From NCBI GenBank assembly GCA_017479385.1, contig JAFVCE010000015.1, forward strand, positions 1 to 64,000: a stretch of DNA of 64,000 nt, given 5' to 3'. This document shows, piece after piece, positions 26,447-37,513 of this stretch. This DNA is from Bacteroidales bacterium. Lineage in GTDB: Bacteria > Bacteroidota > Bacteroidia > Bacteroidales > P3. Below the pieces are notes generated by a model. It worked only from the letters and a program-made list of their open reading frames with translations, was not told where the DNA came from and ran no database searches. Numbering within the stretch: the stretch's first letter is position 1; every line of letters starts with the position of its first letter. A program made the translations under genes and the position numbers.

Positions 26447-28093
26447 ATGGATGGAGGTTGCCAGGCATTGGTAAAATGGCGTGAGTTTTGTGCCACCAAT
26501 CATGGTTGGCGTGGGCACATTGTTGCATTGGTCGTGGTGGCCGTTGTGGCTGTGTGCCTCAATGTGCGCCACCTGAACGAGCCTCCTGCCTATGTACATG
26601 CTTGGGCGCAGGCCGACAACTATTCGCTTGCACTGGGTTTTTTGCACAACGGGGGCGATATTTTGCATCCCGAGACAATGATTTTCAATAAACAGCAGCT
26701 TGACTTTCAGCAGCCATTGTCGACCGTTACGGCATGCGATTTGCCACTGCACCACTGGCTGGTGTCGTGGTTTATGAGACTGCTGGGTACCAACCAGCCG
26801 TGGGTGTTTAGATTGTTCACATTACTGGTTGTTGTCGGTGGTCTATGGGCACTGTATGGTGTGGCTTTTATTGTAGCACAATCGGCGTGGAAAGCCATGT
26901 TGGTGGCATTGTTTGCTGCCACAGCTCCGTCGTTTGCATACTATAGTGCCTCTTTTTTGCCCACAGCACCATCACTGGCTTGTGCCATGGGTGGCCTGTT
27001 GGCCTACTGCGTCGAGGTGCGTTCGGCTGGTGGGAAAAGGGTGGCTTTGCCTGTGGCTGTGGCGTTGCTGACGCTGGCAACAATGATGCGAACCTCGATG
27101 GCTGTGTTGTGGGTAGCGGTGGCTGCCTTTCACTTGTTGCGCATTTTTAGGGGCGAGGCTTCGTTGCGCCGAGCTTGGTTGCCCTACGCTGTAGCGGTGA
27201 TATTATTTGCTGCATGGCAATTGTGGAGCGCACATTTGCGACACGAATACGGTTCGCTTTTCCTCGGCCGACTGATGTTGCCACGCGACTGGGAACAGGT
27301 GCAGTGGGTTTGGCAGGCGGTGAACAACGGGTGGAAGTATCATTATTTCACACGTGCTCACTACTGGCTACTTATCATTGTTGTAGTCGGAGCGTTAGTG
27401 ATGGCTTTTGTCGGTCGAAATAAGGGTGTAAAACCACAAAGGCAAAAACTCTCGCTGTGGTGGCTATTGGCCATTTGGCTGTTTGGTGAACTGCTTTTTG
27501 TGGGGGCCATGTTCGTGCAATTTCACGACCACGACTATTATTTTCTCGATAGTATGTTTCTGCCTGTGGTGTTCTTGTTTGCTCTTTCACTGTCGCGTTT
27601 GCCACGAGTGCAGGGCAGTGGGGTAGCTATGGTGGTGGGACTGATACTGATCGGCGCATCGTTCATGATGGTAAAAGATGCTACAAATATGCAGCGCACG
27701 CGGCGCACAGATGGGCTACCATCGTTGCAAACAGCCGTCAACTACAAATCGGCTAACCGCTTGTTGCGCAGTTGTGGCGTTGACAATACCGATGTGCGAC
27801 TTGTTACTCTTTTGGCCTATCCGCAAAACACTCCAGCTTGCATGATGAATCGTCAATGTTTGGCTGTGATGTGGGCCATTGATAGTGTGGCAAACTACGT
27901 GCTTTCGCAACCTTTTGATTATGTGCTTATAGAGGATGCGGCCTTTGAAGAAAAGTTTGAGGCGTTGCCCGATGTGCTTGGACGACTGCAACGCATAGGT
28001 GGGAACGACACGCTGTCGGTGTGCCGCTTGGCCGATAGTGTGGTCAACGTCTCATGCAACGACTTTTTCTGCCACGGGACATCTATTCGATGA
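26447..28093 (+). CDS. GT39/ArnT-like membrane glycosyltransferase
   Basis: 548 residues from the ATG at 26447 (a TTG at 26426 would overlap the previous stop). An initial helix (HIVALVVVAVVAVCLNV) is followed by a periplasmic loop with HAWAQADNYSLALGFL. This resembles the Asp-containing first loop of dolichyl/undecaprenyl-phosphate sugar transferases. About ten further hydrophobic helices follow, then a C-terminal soluble tail. Such enzymes add a lipid-linked sugar to lipid A, protein or glycan on the periplasmic side. The acceptor is not known. Confidence 0.78.
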   Translation: MDGGCQALVKWREFCATNHGWRGHIVALVVVAVVAVCLNVRHLNEPPAYVHAWAQADNYSLALGFLHNGGDILHPETMIFNKQQLDFQQPLSTVTACDLPLHHWLVSWFMRLLGTNQPWVFRLFTLLVVVGGLWALYGVAFIVAQSAWKAMLVALFAATAPSFAYYSASFLPTAPSLACAMGGLLAYCVEVRSAGGKRVALPVAVALLTLATMMRTSMAVLWVAVAAFHLLRIFRGEASLRRAWLPYAVAVILFAAWQLWSAHLRHEYGSLFLGRLMLPRDWEQVQWVWQAVNNGWKYHYFTRAHYWLLIIVVVGALVMAFVGRNKGVKPQRQKLSLWWLLAIWLFGELLFVGAMFVQFHDHDYYFLDSMFLPVVFLFALSLSRLPRVQGSGVAMVVGLILIGASFMMVKDATNMQRTRRTDGLPSLQTAVNYKSANRLLRSCGVDNTDVRLVTLLAYPQNTPACMMNRQCLAVMWAIDSVANYVLSQPFDYVLIEDAAFEEKFEALPDVLGRLQRIGGNDTLSVCRLADSVVNVSCNDFFCHGTSIR

Positions 28094-28117
28094 CATGATG
28101 TAAAAGACATAAAAAAG

Positions 28118-28156
28118 AGGCGTTGCATGGGGAGAAATATCCCTTTTGCAACGCCT
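28118..28156. terminator. Bidirectional terminator hairpin
   Basis: AGGCGTTGCA (28118-28127) pairs with TGCAACGCCT (28147-28156), with further inner pairing, flanked by an A-run on the left and a T-rich stretch on the right. It lies between the convergent glycosyltransferase and pseudouridine synthase genes and can serve both. Confidence 0.75.
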
Positions 28157-28169
28157 TAAAGTTTTCTTT

Positions 28170-29300
28170 CTAAATCATCTTTAGGTAGCCAACCTCGCGC
28201 TCGGTAAGTTCGCGCCAGCGTCCACGTGGCAGGTCTTTTTTTGTTAACCCCGCAAATACAACGCGGTCGAGTTTGTGCACCTCGTAGCCAAGGCTTTCAA
28301 AAAGCCGACGCACTATGCGATTGCGTCCCGAGTGCAACTCTACACCGACTATGCGTTTATCCGCTCCGTTGCCAACGTATTGTATGTCGTCTACATTCAT
28401 TGGCCCGTCTTCAAGTTCGATACCTTCGAGTAGGCGGCGCATGTCGTCGCGCGTAACAGGTTTGTTGAGCTCAACTTGATATATTTTGTATACGCGCGTG
28501 GAAGGATGTGTCAGTTTGCGTGCCAGTTCTCCATCATTGGTAAAGAGCAGCAATCCTGTGGTTGCGCGGTCAAGTCGACCAACTGGGTATATGCGTTCGG
28601 GACAGCAACCGTCCATGAGCATCATCACGGTGCGTCGCTCTTGTGGGTCGTCGGTGGTGGTGATGAAGCCTTTGGGTTTGTTGAGAAGGAAGTAGCGCAA
28701 GTGTTCAGAACGCAGCACTTCGCCACCGTAGTTCACTGTGTCGCCTGGCATCACTTGGTAGCCCATCTCGGTTACCACTCGACCATTGACACTCACACTG
28801 CCTGCAGCTATCAGAGCATCGGCTTCGCGGCGCGAGCAGATACCTGCATGGGCTATGTATTTATTCAAGCGCATCGCTCCTTCTGGTTGGCGTTTGCGTG
28901 GTTGAGACGCTGTGGATGGAGTATTGCGTCGGCGGTTAGAGGTCGGCCGTTGTGCAGTGCGTGGACTGTCGGCATAGTCTCGATTGGCATAGTTGCGCTC
29001 GTTGTGGTCGCGTTTGCGTGTGGATCTTGCATTGTCTTTGTCCGCGATGTCTCCTCTTGAGCGTCCGAAATTTGACGCACGACGTGCAGGCTTGCTGTCG
29101 TCGTGGGGCGCTCTGTCTGCGTATTTGTGAGGGGCTCTCCCGCGATGATGCATTGGCGAGCCTTCATCGTGTTGAGTTTTGTCGGAGGCCTTGCGCTTTG
29201 CGGCTTGTGGTTGTTGACCATTGTTGCCATATCGTGGCCTTGCATCTGCACTCGTTGTGCGATGGGTGTTATCCTTTCTTGGTTTCTCCTTTTTCTCCAT
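28170..29300 (-). CDS. rRNA pseudouridine synthase, RsuA/RluB family
   Basis: 376 residues from the ATG at 29300 (MEKKEKPRKD). Residues 1-142 form a charged, Arg/Asn/Asp-rich low-complexity tail that is probably disordered and RNA-binding. An S4 domain (MRLNKYIAHAGICSRREAD) and the catalytic domain with Asp in GRLDRATTGLLLFTNDG follow, then NRIVRRLFESLGYEV. The family makes pseudouridine in ribosomal RNA; RluB-like activity on 23S is the likeliest. The gene begins inside the 3' end of the 29269 gene (32 bp overlap). Confidence 0.9.
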   Translation of the reverse strand: MEKKEKPRKDNTHRTTSADARPRYGNNGQQPQAAKRKASDKTQHDEGSPMHHRGRAPHKYADRAPHDDSKPARRASNFGRSRGDIADKDNARSTRKRDHNERNYANRDYADSPRTAQRPTSNRRRNTPSTASQPRKRQPEGAMRLNKYIAHAGICSRREADALIAAGSVSVNGRVVTEMGYQVMPGDTVNYGGEVLRSEHLRYFLLNKPKGFITTTDDPQERRTVMMLMDGCCPERIYPVGRLDRATTGLLLFTNDGELARKLTHPSTRVYKIYQVELNKPVTRDDMRRLLEGIELEDGPMNVDDIQYVGNGADKRIVGVELHSGRNRIVRRLFESLGYEVHKLDRVVFAGLTKKDLPRGRWRELTEREVGYLKMI

Positions 29301-29766
29301 TTTGTTCTTTCTTCCATTCGGCCAATTCCATAGCTGCACGATAGTGTCCCCCAAAGTGCATCACATAAGGACCGGCATTCTCCAATTCTTGATATTTCAA
29401 AAACTTCTCGGTTTCATGGGCAAGCATGAGAAAAATGTCGAGGTTGCGTTGTTTGAGCCATCGGAGAGATTCGATGTTGTGGCGGCATGCAAGCGCATAG
29501 TGCAGGTTTACTGGTGTCATGGCCTGCCTTATACACTCCTTTGCTTTCTCGTCGCCATCGCAGGCATTACTCAATATGGCCAGCCATGCATAATTATTCT
29601 TGAATAACCATACCATGGCATCGTCGTCGGCTCGGACGGCATTGCTAAATGCTGCTAATTGTGGATAGCCAGAATTGACAAGCCATTTGAAGAAATCTAT
29701 ACGCCCACCAACGCTTTTAACCAACGCCAGTAGTACCTTCACATCGTATTGCTCAAGCCCTTTCAC
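29269..29766 (-). CDS. Hypothetical helical protein
   Basis: 165 residues, soluble, mostly helical. It reads as a series of short helix pairs (FFKWLVNSGYPQLAAFSNAVR, MVWLFKNNYAWLAILSNAC, HYALACRHNIESLRWLKQRN) that suggest ankyrin-like or other alpha-solenoid repeats, but no confident family assignment is possible. The C terminus is Lys/Glu-rich. It starts 1 bp after the pheT stop and overlaps the pseudouridine synthase start, so it is embedded in the glnS-pheT operon and is a real coding gene. Confidence 0.7.
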   Translation of the reverse strand: MKGLEQYDVKVLLALVKSVGGRIDFFKWLVNSGYPQLAAFSNAVRADDDAMVWLFKNNYAWLAILSNACDGDEKAKECIRQAMTPVNLHYALACRHNIESLRWLKQRNLDIFLMLAHETEKFLKYQELENAGPYVMHFGGHYRAAMELAEWKKEQNGEKGETKKG

Positions 29767-29767
29767 T

Positions 29768-32245
29768 TCAGCCCCTTATCTTTGCTTGCAGCTGGCTTTC
29801 CAATTGTTTCTGAATTTTTGCCATTACCGAGTCTATTTGTTTGTCGGTCAAAGTCTTTTCGGTATCTTGCAAAATAAAGGTTACAGCATACGATTTTTTA
29901 CCTTCAGCAATGCCTTTACCTTCGTATATGTCAAAGAGTGTTACTTGCTGAAGTAGGCGTTTTTCTGCCTGTCGCGCCACCTGTTCAATCTCGGCAAACG
30001 TGGTGCTTTTATCTACAACCATGGCAAGGTCGCGCTTTACGCTGGGGAACTTTGGTATTTCTGCGTATGTAACCTCTTTGTTGGGATAGTTCTTCAACAA
30101 CAAATCCCAGTCGAGGTCGGCGTAGAATACCTCTTGTTTTATATCCATGCGTTTAAGTAGGTTGCGTGAAATGCAGCCGAAGGTGGCAACGACTTTCTTG
30201 CTATCGCGCAGCACAATATTGGCTCCTTCAGAGTATAATGCGCTATTGCTTGGCTCCAATACCAGTCGAGATTCGTTTACTCTCATCTTCTTCAAGATAT
30301 TGTACACAAACATTTTCATGTAGAAGATGTCGGCAGATTGCGCTTTACTATGCCATGTCTCTGGTGATACATCGCCAGTGACAAAGAGAGAAATGTGATG
30401 AGTTTCGGCAAATTTTTTAGTTACGGGCAAGTCTTCGCCGTTGGCATTAGTGCGGATGTAGGTATGTCCGAATTCGTAGGTGCGCTGGTTAAATATCTTG
30501 TAGTTTATGTTGCGAGCAATGCACTCCAATCCTCCGTAGAGCAAGGTCTGGCGCATCACATTGAGTTCTTTTGAGAGAGGATTGATTATCTGCACACATG
30601 CTTCGGCCTTAAAGTCGGGGTTATCCTCGTAGTATTCGCTTTTGGTGAGGGAATTGTTCATGATTTCACTGAAGCCACTGGCACTCAGATAGTCGCTGAC
30701 CATGTTCTTTAGCCGCAGAGGATTAGGCTTTTTGCTGTATGAGAGACAACTATTGAGCCACTCATCGAAGTCAATGTTATTGTAGCCATATATTCTCATT
30801 ATCTCTTCAACCACGTCGCATTCCCGAGTAACGTCGACTTTGCAAGTGGGTATGCGCACGGTTAATCCGTCAGTGCTCTCGTGTTCTATCTCTATTTCAA
30901 GCGAGGTGAGAGCTGTTTTAACTATTTCTGTGGGTATGTTTTTCCCGATGAGGTTGAAGATGCGTTGGTAGTTGATTTCAACTTTTGCTTTCTCAATAGG
31001 GGTGGGGTATATATCAATCATCTCGCCACACACTTTGCCCCCGGCTATTTGCTGTATCAAGTAGACGGCGCGACGCAACGCCCACTCGGTGATGTTGGGG
31101 TCGCAACCGCGCTCGTATCTGAAAGATGCATCGGTCTTTATATTGTGGCGTTTCGACGTTTTTCGTATGCTTACTGGGTTGAAGTATGCACTTTCGATGA
31201 ATATATTTTTGGTGTTGGTCGTAACACCGCTCTTTAGACCTCCAAATACGCCTGCAATGCACATGCCCTCTTTCTCGTTGCATATCATCAAGTCGCGCTG
31301 GTCAAGGCGGTGCTCCACACCATCAAGGGTGGTAAAAGGGGTATCTTGAGGCAGTTGTTTGACGGTTATCTTTCCGCCTTCTATCATGTCGGCATCGAAT
31401 GCGTGTAGGGGCTGTCCCACTTCCATGAGCACGTAGTTGGTGATATCAACTATGTTGTTTATTGGGCGCAGACCAACCGAGCGCAGACGGCTTTGCAACC
31501 ATTCTGGACTATCCTTAACCTCTACATTGCGCATGGTTATGCCCGTATAGCGAGGGCATAGGGTGCTGTCGGCCACCTCTACGCTTATTGATGTGCCTTC
31601 TGTTTGTGGTGTAAGGTGATCGGCAATTGTGGGACGACGAATTTCGAGGTGTTTACCCTCGCGAGTGTTGCGCACTGCCACTATGTCGCGCGCCACGCCG
31701 ATGTGCGATGTGGCATCGCTTCGGTTGGCAGTGATAGCCACTTCAAGTATATATTCGTCCTTTATATTAAAGTAGTCCTTTGCCGGAGTGCCAGGTACTG
31801 CATCGTCGGGCAGTACCATTATGCCGTCGTGATCGTTGCCCAACTGTAGTTCATCGGCGGCGCAGAGCATTCCTTCGCTCATCACTCCACGCAGTTTTCC
31901 TTTCTTTATCTCGTGATATTCGGTGTCGGAGGTATATATTTTCGTACCTACACAGGCGCATACCACCTTTTGTCCTGCCGCCACATTGGGGGCGCCACAC
32001 ACTATGTTGAGCGGTGTGTCGGTACCAATATTTACTGTGGTAACGTGCAGATGATCGGAGTCGGGGTGTGGCTCGCACGTAAGCACTTGGCCTATCACCA
32101 CGTGTTCCAACCCACCTTTTATCGTCTCTTTTTTCTCCACGCCCTCCACTTCCAGACCGCTAAATGTCAGCAAATCGTCAAGTTGTGCGGGGGTAATGTC
32201 GTCAATGTCGACATAATCTTTTAGCCACGAATAGGATATGTTCAT
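29768..32245 (-). CDS. pheT: Phenylalanyl-tRNA synthetase beta subunit
   Basis: 825 residues, full length. The order of domains is the N-terminal B1 (MNISYSWLKDYVDID), a tRNA-binding OB domain (VVIGQVLTCEPHPDSDHLHV), B3/B4 editing region, B5 (SFRYERGCDPNITEWALRRA nearby), the inactive synthetase-like core and the C-terminal anticodon-binding domain (FPSVKRDLAMVVDKST). It charges tRNA-Phe together with PheS, which is not in the window. It is transcribed after glnS and the glycosyltransferase at 32255 (9 bp gap). Confidence 0.97.
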   Translation of the reverse strand: MNISYSWLKDYVDIDDITPAQLDDLLTFSGLEVEGVEKKETIKGGLEHVVIGQVLTCEPHPDSDHLHVTTVNIGTDTPLNIVCGAPNVAAGQKVVCACVGTKIYTSDTEYHEIKKGKLRGVMSEGMLCAADELQLGNDHDGIMVLPDDAVPGTPAKDYFNIKDEYILEVAITANRSDATSHIGVARDIVAVRNTREGKHLEIRRPTIADHLTPQTEGTSISVEVADSTLCPRYTGITMRNVEVKDSPEWLQSRLRSVGLRPINNIVDITNYVLMEVGQPLHAFDADMIEGGKITVKQLPQDTPFTTLDGVEHRLDQRDLMICNEKEGMCIAGVFGGLKSGVTTNTKNIFIESAYFNPVSIRKTSKRHNIKTDASFRYERGCDPNITEWALRRAVYLIQQIAGGKVCGEMIDIYPTPIEKAKVEINYQRIFNLIGKNIPTEIVKTALTSLEIEIEHESTDGLTVRIPTCKVDVTRECDVVEEIMRIYGYNNIDFDEWLNSCLSYSKKPNPLRLKNMVSDYLSASGFSEIMNNSLTKSEYYEDNPDFKAEACVQIINPLSKELNVMRQTLLYGGLECIARNINYKIFNQRTYEFGHTYIRTNANGEDLPVTKKFAETHHISLFVTGDVSPETWHSKAQSADIFYMKMFVYNILKKMRVNESRLVLEPSNSALYSEGANIVLRDSKKVVATFGCISRNLLKRMDIKQEVFYADLDWDLLLKNYPNKEVTYAEIPKFPSVKRDLAMVVDKSTTFAEIEQVARQAEKRLLQQVTLFDIYEGKGIAEGKKSYAVTFILQDTEKTLTDKQIDSVMAKIQKQLESQLQAKIRG

Positions 32246-32254
32246 ATCGTTGTG

Positions 32255-33667
32255 TTATTGTTTCCGTTTGTAGAGTTTATATTTTTGTGTGCCGAGGCAT
32301 AACTCTTCATATTGTTCGGCCATTTCGGCATTCAGTGTGCAACCATCGGTGAGCAGGTGAGAGCCACTACATTGGCTGTCAAGGGTGATGCCCCCATATA
32401 TGTGATAGTAGCTGTGGAGCGAGTATTCGCCTTGCATCGAGGCAGTGATTCCAACGGTCTCACCTTTTTGCAGATGTGGAAGTATCAACTCCATATCGTT
32501 GAGCAAAGCATTGTCGCGCCCAGCTTTCCCATAGTTGGCCATGTTTATGCCCACGCCTGTTCCCAACAGCAGCAGTGCAAACACGGCCAATATGCTGTTC
32601 GATGCCAGTCCTTGCAGCTGGTTGTGCATCTCTTTATCTATTATCAATGCCACTGAAAAGGCAAGCACGGGGTAGGCTGTGAGCAGATAAAAATCGCGTT
32701 GCTTGGTGCTTACCATCATGGGTATCACCCCGAGGAATGCCAACGCAAGCAACATCAGTGCTGTGCGGTGCTTTGCAACGAAGGTTTTCAGACTTGGTTT
32801 GCTCCTATGTTGCAACGCTGTAATGCTCACCACAACTGCTGTTGCAAGCCACACCAAAGCAGTGTGAACAAAGAAACGGCCAACAATATACCACCTGTTG
32901 TGCAAATATACGTGGCTACCTCCAATTACTTGATGTGTTAGGTAGGTGTACAGATAGTGTTTGGCCTCGGGATTGAGAATTACGATGATAAGAATTGGGA
33001 GAATGGTTGCAAGCAATGTTATAGCCGTTAGCAGCAATGCTCGACCAACCGATTGCTGTTTGCGATGCGTAAGCCAGTGCAAGGCTGGTAGCGCCAATGG
33101 GAAAAGACCAGTGAATCCTTTGGTGAGGAATGCTGCCGAAAGCAACAACCCACCCCCCATGTGCCACCACACACTATTGCCATCGCGTTGTAGCATGCAC
33201 AGCACTGCGGCCAGTACAAACACAAGCATCGTACACTCCAGCATGTTGAAAAAAGCAAAATGTGTGGCTGGTGGAATCATCAGCCATAGCAGCAGTGGCA
33301 ACCAAGCGGTTCTATACTCGTGTCCGACGGTGTGCCACAGGGCTATTATCAATGTTGCAGCAATTACTATCATCAGCAGTGCGTAGGCTTTGGCTGAGAG
33401 TATAGTGGTGCCAAAGACCGACATCCAGCAGGCCAACATATTCATCATCAGCGGTGGATGCTCGAAAAACTGAGGAAACTGAGTGGTGGTTTCTTGCAAA
33501 TTCCAAAACGAGCACTGTCCCTCGGCAATGTTTTTTGCTATGTCGGTGTATATCAATCCGTCCATGAACATGCCCTTTGTGAGCATCGACGGACTGACCA
33601 AAACCAACATCAGCCCCACCACGGCAACGTATGGCCATGGGCTTTTTATTTGTTGCTCTTTGCCCAA
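32255..33667 (-). CDS. GT39/ArnT-like membrane glycosyltransferase
   Basis: 470 residues. After the first helix ([17 protein letters not shown]), the loop [20 protein letters not shown] carries the acidic residues typical of the ArnT/PMT active site, and [19 protein letters not shown] follows. About ten more transmembrane helices and a C-terminal periplasmic domain complete it. It should transfer a sugar from a polyprenyl phosphate on the periplasmic face. It begins inside glnS (22 bp overlap), between two tRNA synthetase genes, an odd but tightly coupled position. Confidence 0.85.
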   Translation of the reverse strand: MGKEQQIKSPWPYVAVVGLMLVLVSPSMLTKGMFMDGLIYTDIAKNIAEGQCSFWNLQETTTQFPQFFEHPPLMMNMLACWMSVFGTTILSAKAYALLMIVIAATLIIALWHTVGHEYRTAWLPLLLWLMIPPATHFAFFNMLECTMLVFVLAAVLCMLQRDGNSVWWHMGGGLLLSAAFLTKGFTGLFPLALPALHWLTHRKQQSVGRALLLTAITLLATILPILIIVILNPEAKHYLYTYLTHQVIGGSHVYLHNRWYIVGRFFVHTALVWLATAVVVSITALQHRSKPSLKTFVAKHRTALMLLALAFLGVIPMMVSTKQRDFYLLTAYPVLAFSVALIIDKEMHNQLQGLASNSILAVFALLLLGTGVGINMANYGKAGRDNALLNDMELILPHLQKGETVGITASMQGEYSLHSYYHIYGGITLDSQCSGSHLLTDGCTLNAEMAEQYEELCLGTQKYKLYKRKQ

Positions 33668-35364
33668 CTGTCTTTAAGTGTTGCTGTGCGGTTGAAAACG
33701 GGGTGTTCGGGGGTCGACTCTTTGTCTACGCAAAAATATCCCATGCGTTCAAACTGGTAGCGAGCAATGCCGTCGGCAAAGCGGCTGGTGTCGTGGGTGA
33801 GCAGGGCTGGCTCGGCTTGAGCCGTTACGGTTCTGAGCGAGGTCGGATTCAGATTGTCGAGGAATGTTTTGCCTTCTGGAGCCTCGTCGGGGGCTTCTGT
33901 CGAGAACAGGCGGTCGAACAATCGCACCTCAACCTCTTTTGCGTGCCGTGCCGACACCCAATGGATGGTGCCTTTCACCTTGCGCCCGTCGGGAGCATCG
34001 CCACCTCGTGTGGCGGGGTCGTAGGTGCAGTGGATGCAGGTGATGCGACCTTCGGCATCTTTTTCAACGCTTTGAGCCGTAACAAAGTAGGCATAGCGCA
34101 GACGCACCTCTTGCCCAAGCGCCAAGCGGAAGTATTTCTTTGGGGCTTCTTCCATAAAGTCGTCGCGCTCGATATACAGCTCACGGCAGAATGGCACCTC
34201 TCTCATTCCGTCGGCAGCGTCCTCTGGATTGTTTACCGCCTCAAGCATTTCTTCGTGGTCGACGGGGTAGTTGTCAATCACTACCTTTACAGGGTCTATC
34301 ACGGCCATGCGTCGTAGGGCGGTGCGGTTCAAATGCTCGCGCAGCGAAAACTCAAGCAGGCTGTAGTCTATTATGTTGTCGCGTTTGGCCACCCCGATGC
34401 GTTCGCAGAATGCACGGATGCTTTCGGGCGTATAGCCACGGCGACGGAAACCACAAATGGTGGGCATGCGGGGGTCGTCCCAACCACTCACGTAGCCCTC
34501 TTTTACCAACTGCAGCAGTTTGCGCTTACTCATCACCGTGTAGTTTATATTGAGGCGCGCAAACTCATATTGGTGGCTTGGCCAGATGTCGAGTTGGTTG
34601 ATAAACCAGTCGTAGAGCGGACGGTGAATGTCGAATTCGAGGGTGCATATCGAGTGGGTGATGTGCTCAATGCTGTCGCTTTGACCATGGGCGTAGTCGT
34701 ACATGGGGTATATGCACCACTTGTCGCCCGTGCGGTGGTGGGTGGCATGCAGTATGCGGTACATGATTGGGTCGCGGAACATCATGTTGGGGTGAGCCAT
34801 GTCGATTTTTGCCCGAAGCACCTTGCTACCATCGGCAAATTCCCCTTTACGCATACGCTCAAAAAGGTCGAGGTTTTCTTCTATCGAGCGGTTGCGCCAT
34901 GGGCTGTTTGTTCCGGGGGTGGTAACTGTGCCTCGACCTGCGCGTATCTCTTCCAGCGTTTGATCGTCGACATAGGCCAACCCTTTGCGTATCAGTTTAC
35001 ATGCCCATTCATAGAGTTGCTCAAAATAGTCGCTTGCATAGTGCATCTCCGCCCAGTCGAATCCAAGCCAGTGAATGTCTTCCTGTATGGCATCAACATA
35101 TTCGGTGTCTTCCTTCACGGGGTTGGTGTCGTCGAAGCGCAGATTGGTTTTTCCTCCATATTTCTTTGCCAAACCAAAGTTCAAGCATATCGATTTGGCA
35201 TGCCCTATGTGTAGATAACCATTAGGTTCGGGTGGGAAACGGGTTTGAATGCTGGTGTATTTTCCTTCATTCAATCCAGTTTCGATGATTTCTTCCAAAA
35301 AGTTAAGAGGCTTTGATGCAGCGGCATTATCGTTCATATATGTCTGAATGTTTGTATGATACAT
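33646..35364 (-). CDS. glnS: Glutaminyl-tRNA synthetase
   Basis: 572 residues from the ATG at 35364; the ATG at 35337 would also leave the whole enzyme intact. Class I signatures are present: HIGH-type [19 protein letters not shown] and KMSKS-type [10 protein letters not shown]. The region [18 protein letters not shown] and the beta-barrel anticodon-binding domain ([16 protein letters not shown]-type) are characteristic of GlnRS. It charges tRNA-Gln directly. The predicted promoter box is at 35398-35391. Confidence 0.97.
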   Translation of the reverse strand: MYHTNIQTYMNDNAAASKPLNFLEEIIETGLNEGKYTSIQTRFPPEPNGYLHIGHAKSICLNFGLAKKYGGKTNLRFDDTNPVKEDTEYVDAIQEDIHWLGFDWAEMHYASDYFEQLYEWACKLIRKGLAYVDDQTLEEIRAGRGTVTTPGTNSPWRNRSIEENLDLFERMRKGEFADGSKVLRAKIDMAHPNMMFRDPIMYRILHATHHRTGDKWCIYPMYDYAHGQSDSIEHITHSICTLEFDIHRPLYDWFINQLDIWPSHQYEFARLNINYTVMSKRKLLQLVKEGYVSGWDDPRMPTICGFRRRGYTPESIRAFCERIGVAKRDNIIDYSLLEFSLREHLNRTALRRMAVIDPVKVVIDNYPVDHEEMLEAVNNPEDAADGMREVPFCRELYIERDDFMEEAPKKYFRLALGQEVRLRYAYFVTAQSVEKDAEGRITCIHCTYDPATRGGDAPDGRKVKGTIHWVSARHAKEVEVRLFDRLFSTEAPDEAPEGKTFLDNLNPTSLRTVTAQAEPALLTHDTSRFADGIARYQFERMGYFCVDKESTPEHPVFNRTATLKDSWAKSNK

Positions 35365-35390
35365 TGGTTAGCACCGATTGTGCCAAACTT

Positions 35391-35398
35391 CAAAGTTA
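35391..35398 (-). promoter_or_regulatory. glnS -7 box
   Basis: TAACTTTG on the minus strand, matching TAnnTTTG, about 26 bp before the ATG at 35364. Confidence 0.6.
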
Positions 35399-35454
35399 CG
35401 TTTTTTTTGCTTTCGTGTATACAAAAAGTAAGCATTGCCGACTCATTTGGCCGT

Positions 35455-35553
35455 ATCATGTAGGTATCAACTTCGGCATTTCTTCAGTATATGTTCAGTC
35501 GTTCTTCAGTGATTGACTGAAGAACGACTGAAGAACGACCTTACTTGATGCCT
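35455..35553. repeat. 11-bp modular palindrome, copy 4
   Basis: Nine consecutive 11-bp modules, starting ATCATGTAGGT (35455), ATCAACTTCGG (35466) and CATTTCTTCAG (35477) and ending AGAACGACTGA (35521), AGAACGACCTT (35532) and ACTTGATGCCT (35543). The central arms CAGTCGTTCTTCAGT and ACTGAAGAACGACTG are perfect complements. It lies midway between the divergent glnS and typA promoter boxes; the remaining gap sequence shows nothing else. Confidence 0.9.
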
Positions 35554-35617
35554 ACAAGTGCCGAGGTAAATGTATCTTCGTCCGAGAAATGAGTTCGGCT
35601 CATTTGCGCAAAAATCG

Positions 35618-35625
35618 TACCTTTG
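35618..35625 (+). promoter_or_regulatory. typA -7 box
   Basis: TACCTTTG matches TAnnTTTG, 33 bp before the typA ATG at 35659. It rules out start codons upstream of about 35630. Confidence 0.65.
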
Positions 35626-35658
35626 CAGTTCGTTTCAAACACACATATATATCAAGCA

Positions 35659-37494
35659 ATGCAAAACATACGCAACATTGCCATCATTGCCCACGTCGAC
35701 CACGGTAAAACCACATTGGTCGACCGCATGCTTCATCAAGCAAAACTGTTTCGCGACAATCAGACAACAGGCGAATTGATTCTTGACAACAACGACCTCG
35801 AACGCGAGCGCGGCATAACCATATTGTCGAAAAATGTCTCGGTTCGCTATAAAGGCTACAAAATTAACATAATAGACACACCAGGCCACAGCGACTTTGG
35901 TGGCGAGGTGGAGCGAGTGTTGAACATGGCCGACGGCGTGTTGTTGGTGGTCGATGCCTTTGAAGGACCGATGCCTCAAACACGATTTGTGCTTCAAAAA
36001 GCCATCGAGTTGGGGCTGAAACCGATTGTGGTGGTCAACAAAGTGGATAAGCCCAATTGCGATCCCGAAGCCACACAAGAGTCGGTATTCGACCTTATGT
36101 TCAACCTCGGCGCATCGAACGATCAGCTTGAGTTCCCAACCGCTTTTGGCAGTGCCAAACAAGGGTGGATGGGCGAGGATTGGCGCACCCCGACCGACGA
36201 TATTAGCTACTTGATGGACCTTATCATAGACCACATCCCCGCACCGATTGTCCCCGAGGGCAACACTCAGATGATGATCTCGTCGCTCGACTATAGTTCT
36301 TACCTCGGACGCATAGCCGTCGGCAGACTGCACCGTGGCACCTTGCAAGCCGGGCAGAACGTGTGCCTGATGAAGCGCGAGGGCGGTCAAATAAACAGCC
36401 GTGTAAAGGAATTGTATGTCTTTGAAGGCTTGGGAAAAGAAAGGGTGAAAACCCCGGTAGAGGCAGGCGAGATATGCGCCGTGTTGCTTGAATTGGACAA
36501 AAATGTGGCCTTTGAAATAGGCGACACCATATGCGACAGCGATGCTCCTGAGGCTTTGCCGCCAATAAAAGTCGACGAGCCCACGATGAGCATGCTCTTC
36601 ACCATCAACAACTCTCCCTTCTTTGGCAAAGAAGGAAAGTATGTTACCAGTCGCCACTTGCGCGACCGTTTGTTCAAAGAACTTGAAAAGAACTTGGCAA
36701 TGCGCATCGAGGAGACAGGCTCGCCCGACGCGTTGCTCGTTTATGGTAGAGGCATAATGCACCTCAGCGTCTTGATTGAGACAATGCGGCGCGAGGGATA
36801 TGAGTTGCAAGTGGGTCAGCCAAAGGTTATTATCAAAGAAATTGACGGACAGAAATGTGAGCCCATTGAACAACTCACGGTGCTTGTGCCCGAGGAGTTT
36901 TCAAGCAAAGTGATAGATGTCGTAACTCGAAGAAAAGGCGAGGTGGGCACCATCGACACAAAAGGCGACCGTGTGCAACTGGAGTTCAGCATACCCAGTC
37001 GTGGCATTATAGGCCTTCGCAACACACTGCTCACGGCCACCAACGGTGAAGCCATCATCGCTCATCGCTTCCTTGAGTTTCAACCATGGAAAGGCGATAT
37101 GGACACCCACAAAATGGGAGCCTTGATTGCTAAAGAGACAGGCGAGGCAACGGCCTACAGCATCAGTAAGTTGCAAGACCGTGGCCCATTCTTTATCGAG
37201 CCTGGCGAAATGGTTTACAGCGGACAGGTGATTGGTGAAAGCCTGCGTCCGGGCAACGACATTGTTATCAACGTCGTTACGGCCAAGAACTTAACCAATA
37301 TGCGCACCAAGAGTGCCGACGAGAAATCTACCTGCTCGCCAGCAATTAAATTCAGCTTGGAGGAGGCTATGGAGTATATTCGCGACGACGAATACCTTGA
37401 AATCACTCCTCAAAGTCTGCGCATACGTAAGATAATACTTGATGAAACCGAACGCAAACGCGCTCGTATAGCGGCTGGATATAAAGACGAATAA
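35659..37494 (+). CDS. typA: Ribosome-binding GTPase TypA/BipA
   Basis: 611 residues from the ATG at 35659 (12 codons inside the open frame, just after the promoter). Translation-factor GTPase motifs: G1 [13 protein letters not shown]2 around [11 protein letters not shown]3 [12 protein letters not shown] and G4 VNKVDKP. Domains II, III and V and the BipA-specific C-terminal domain ([16 protein letters not shown]) follow. BipA helps 50S subunit assembly and stress or cold adaptation. The gene is monocistronic and converges on mntP. Confidence 0.97.
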   Translation: MQNIRNIAIIAHVDHGKTTLVDRMLHQAKLFRDNQTTGELILDNNDLERERGITILSKNVSVRYKGYKINIIDTPGHSDFGGEVERVLNMADGVLLVVDAFEGPMPQTRFVLQKAIELGLKPIVVVNKVDKPNCDPEATQESVFDLMFNLGASNDQLEFPTAFGSAKQGWMGEDWRTPTDDISYLMDLIIDHIPAPIVPEGNTQMMISSLDYSSYLGRIAVGRLHRGTLQAGQNVCLMKREGGQINSRVKELYVFEGLGKERVKTPVEAGEICAVLLELDKNVAFEIGDTICDSDAPEALPPIKVDEPTMSMLFTINNSPFFGKEGKYVTSRHLRDRLFKELEKNLAMRIEETGSPDALLVYGRGIMHLSVLIETMRREGYELQVGQPKVIIKEIDGQKCEPIEQLTVLVPEEFSSKVIDVVTRRKGEVGTIDTKGDRVQLEFSIPSRGIIGLRNTLLTATNGEAIIAHRFLEFQPWKGDMDTHKMGALIAKETGEATAYSISKLQDRGPFFIEPGEMVYSGQVIGESLRPGNDIVINVVTAKNLTNMRTKSADEKSTCSPAIKFSLEEAMEYIRDDEYLEITPQSLRIRKIILDETERKRARIAAGYKDE

Positions 37495-37513
37495 TAGGCC
37501 CTTGTAATCGGCT

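Noticed and set aside
35635-36873. A 412-codon minus-strand open frame
   Set aside because: It lies opposite typA, a complete conserved gene in the other strand, and has no recognisable domain.
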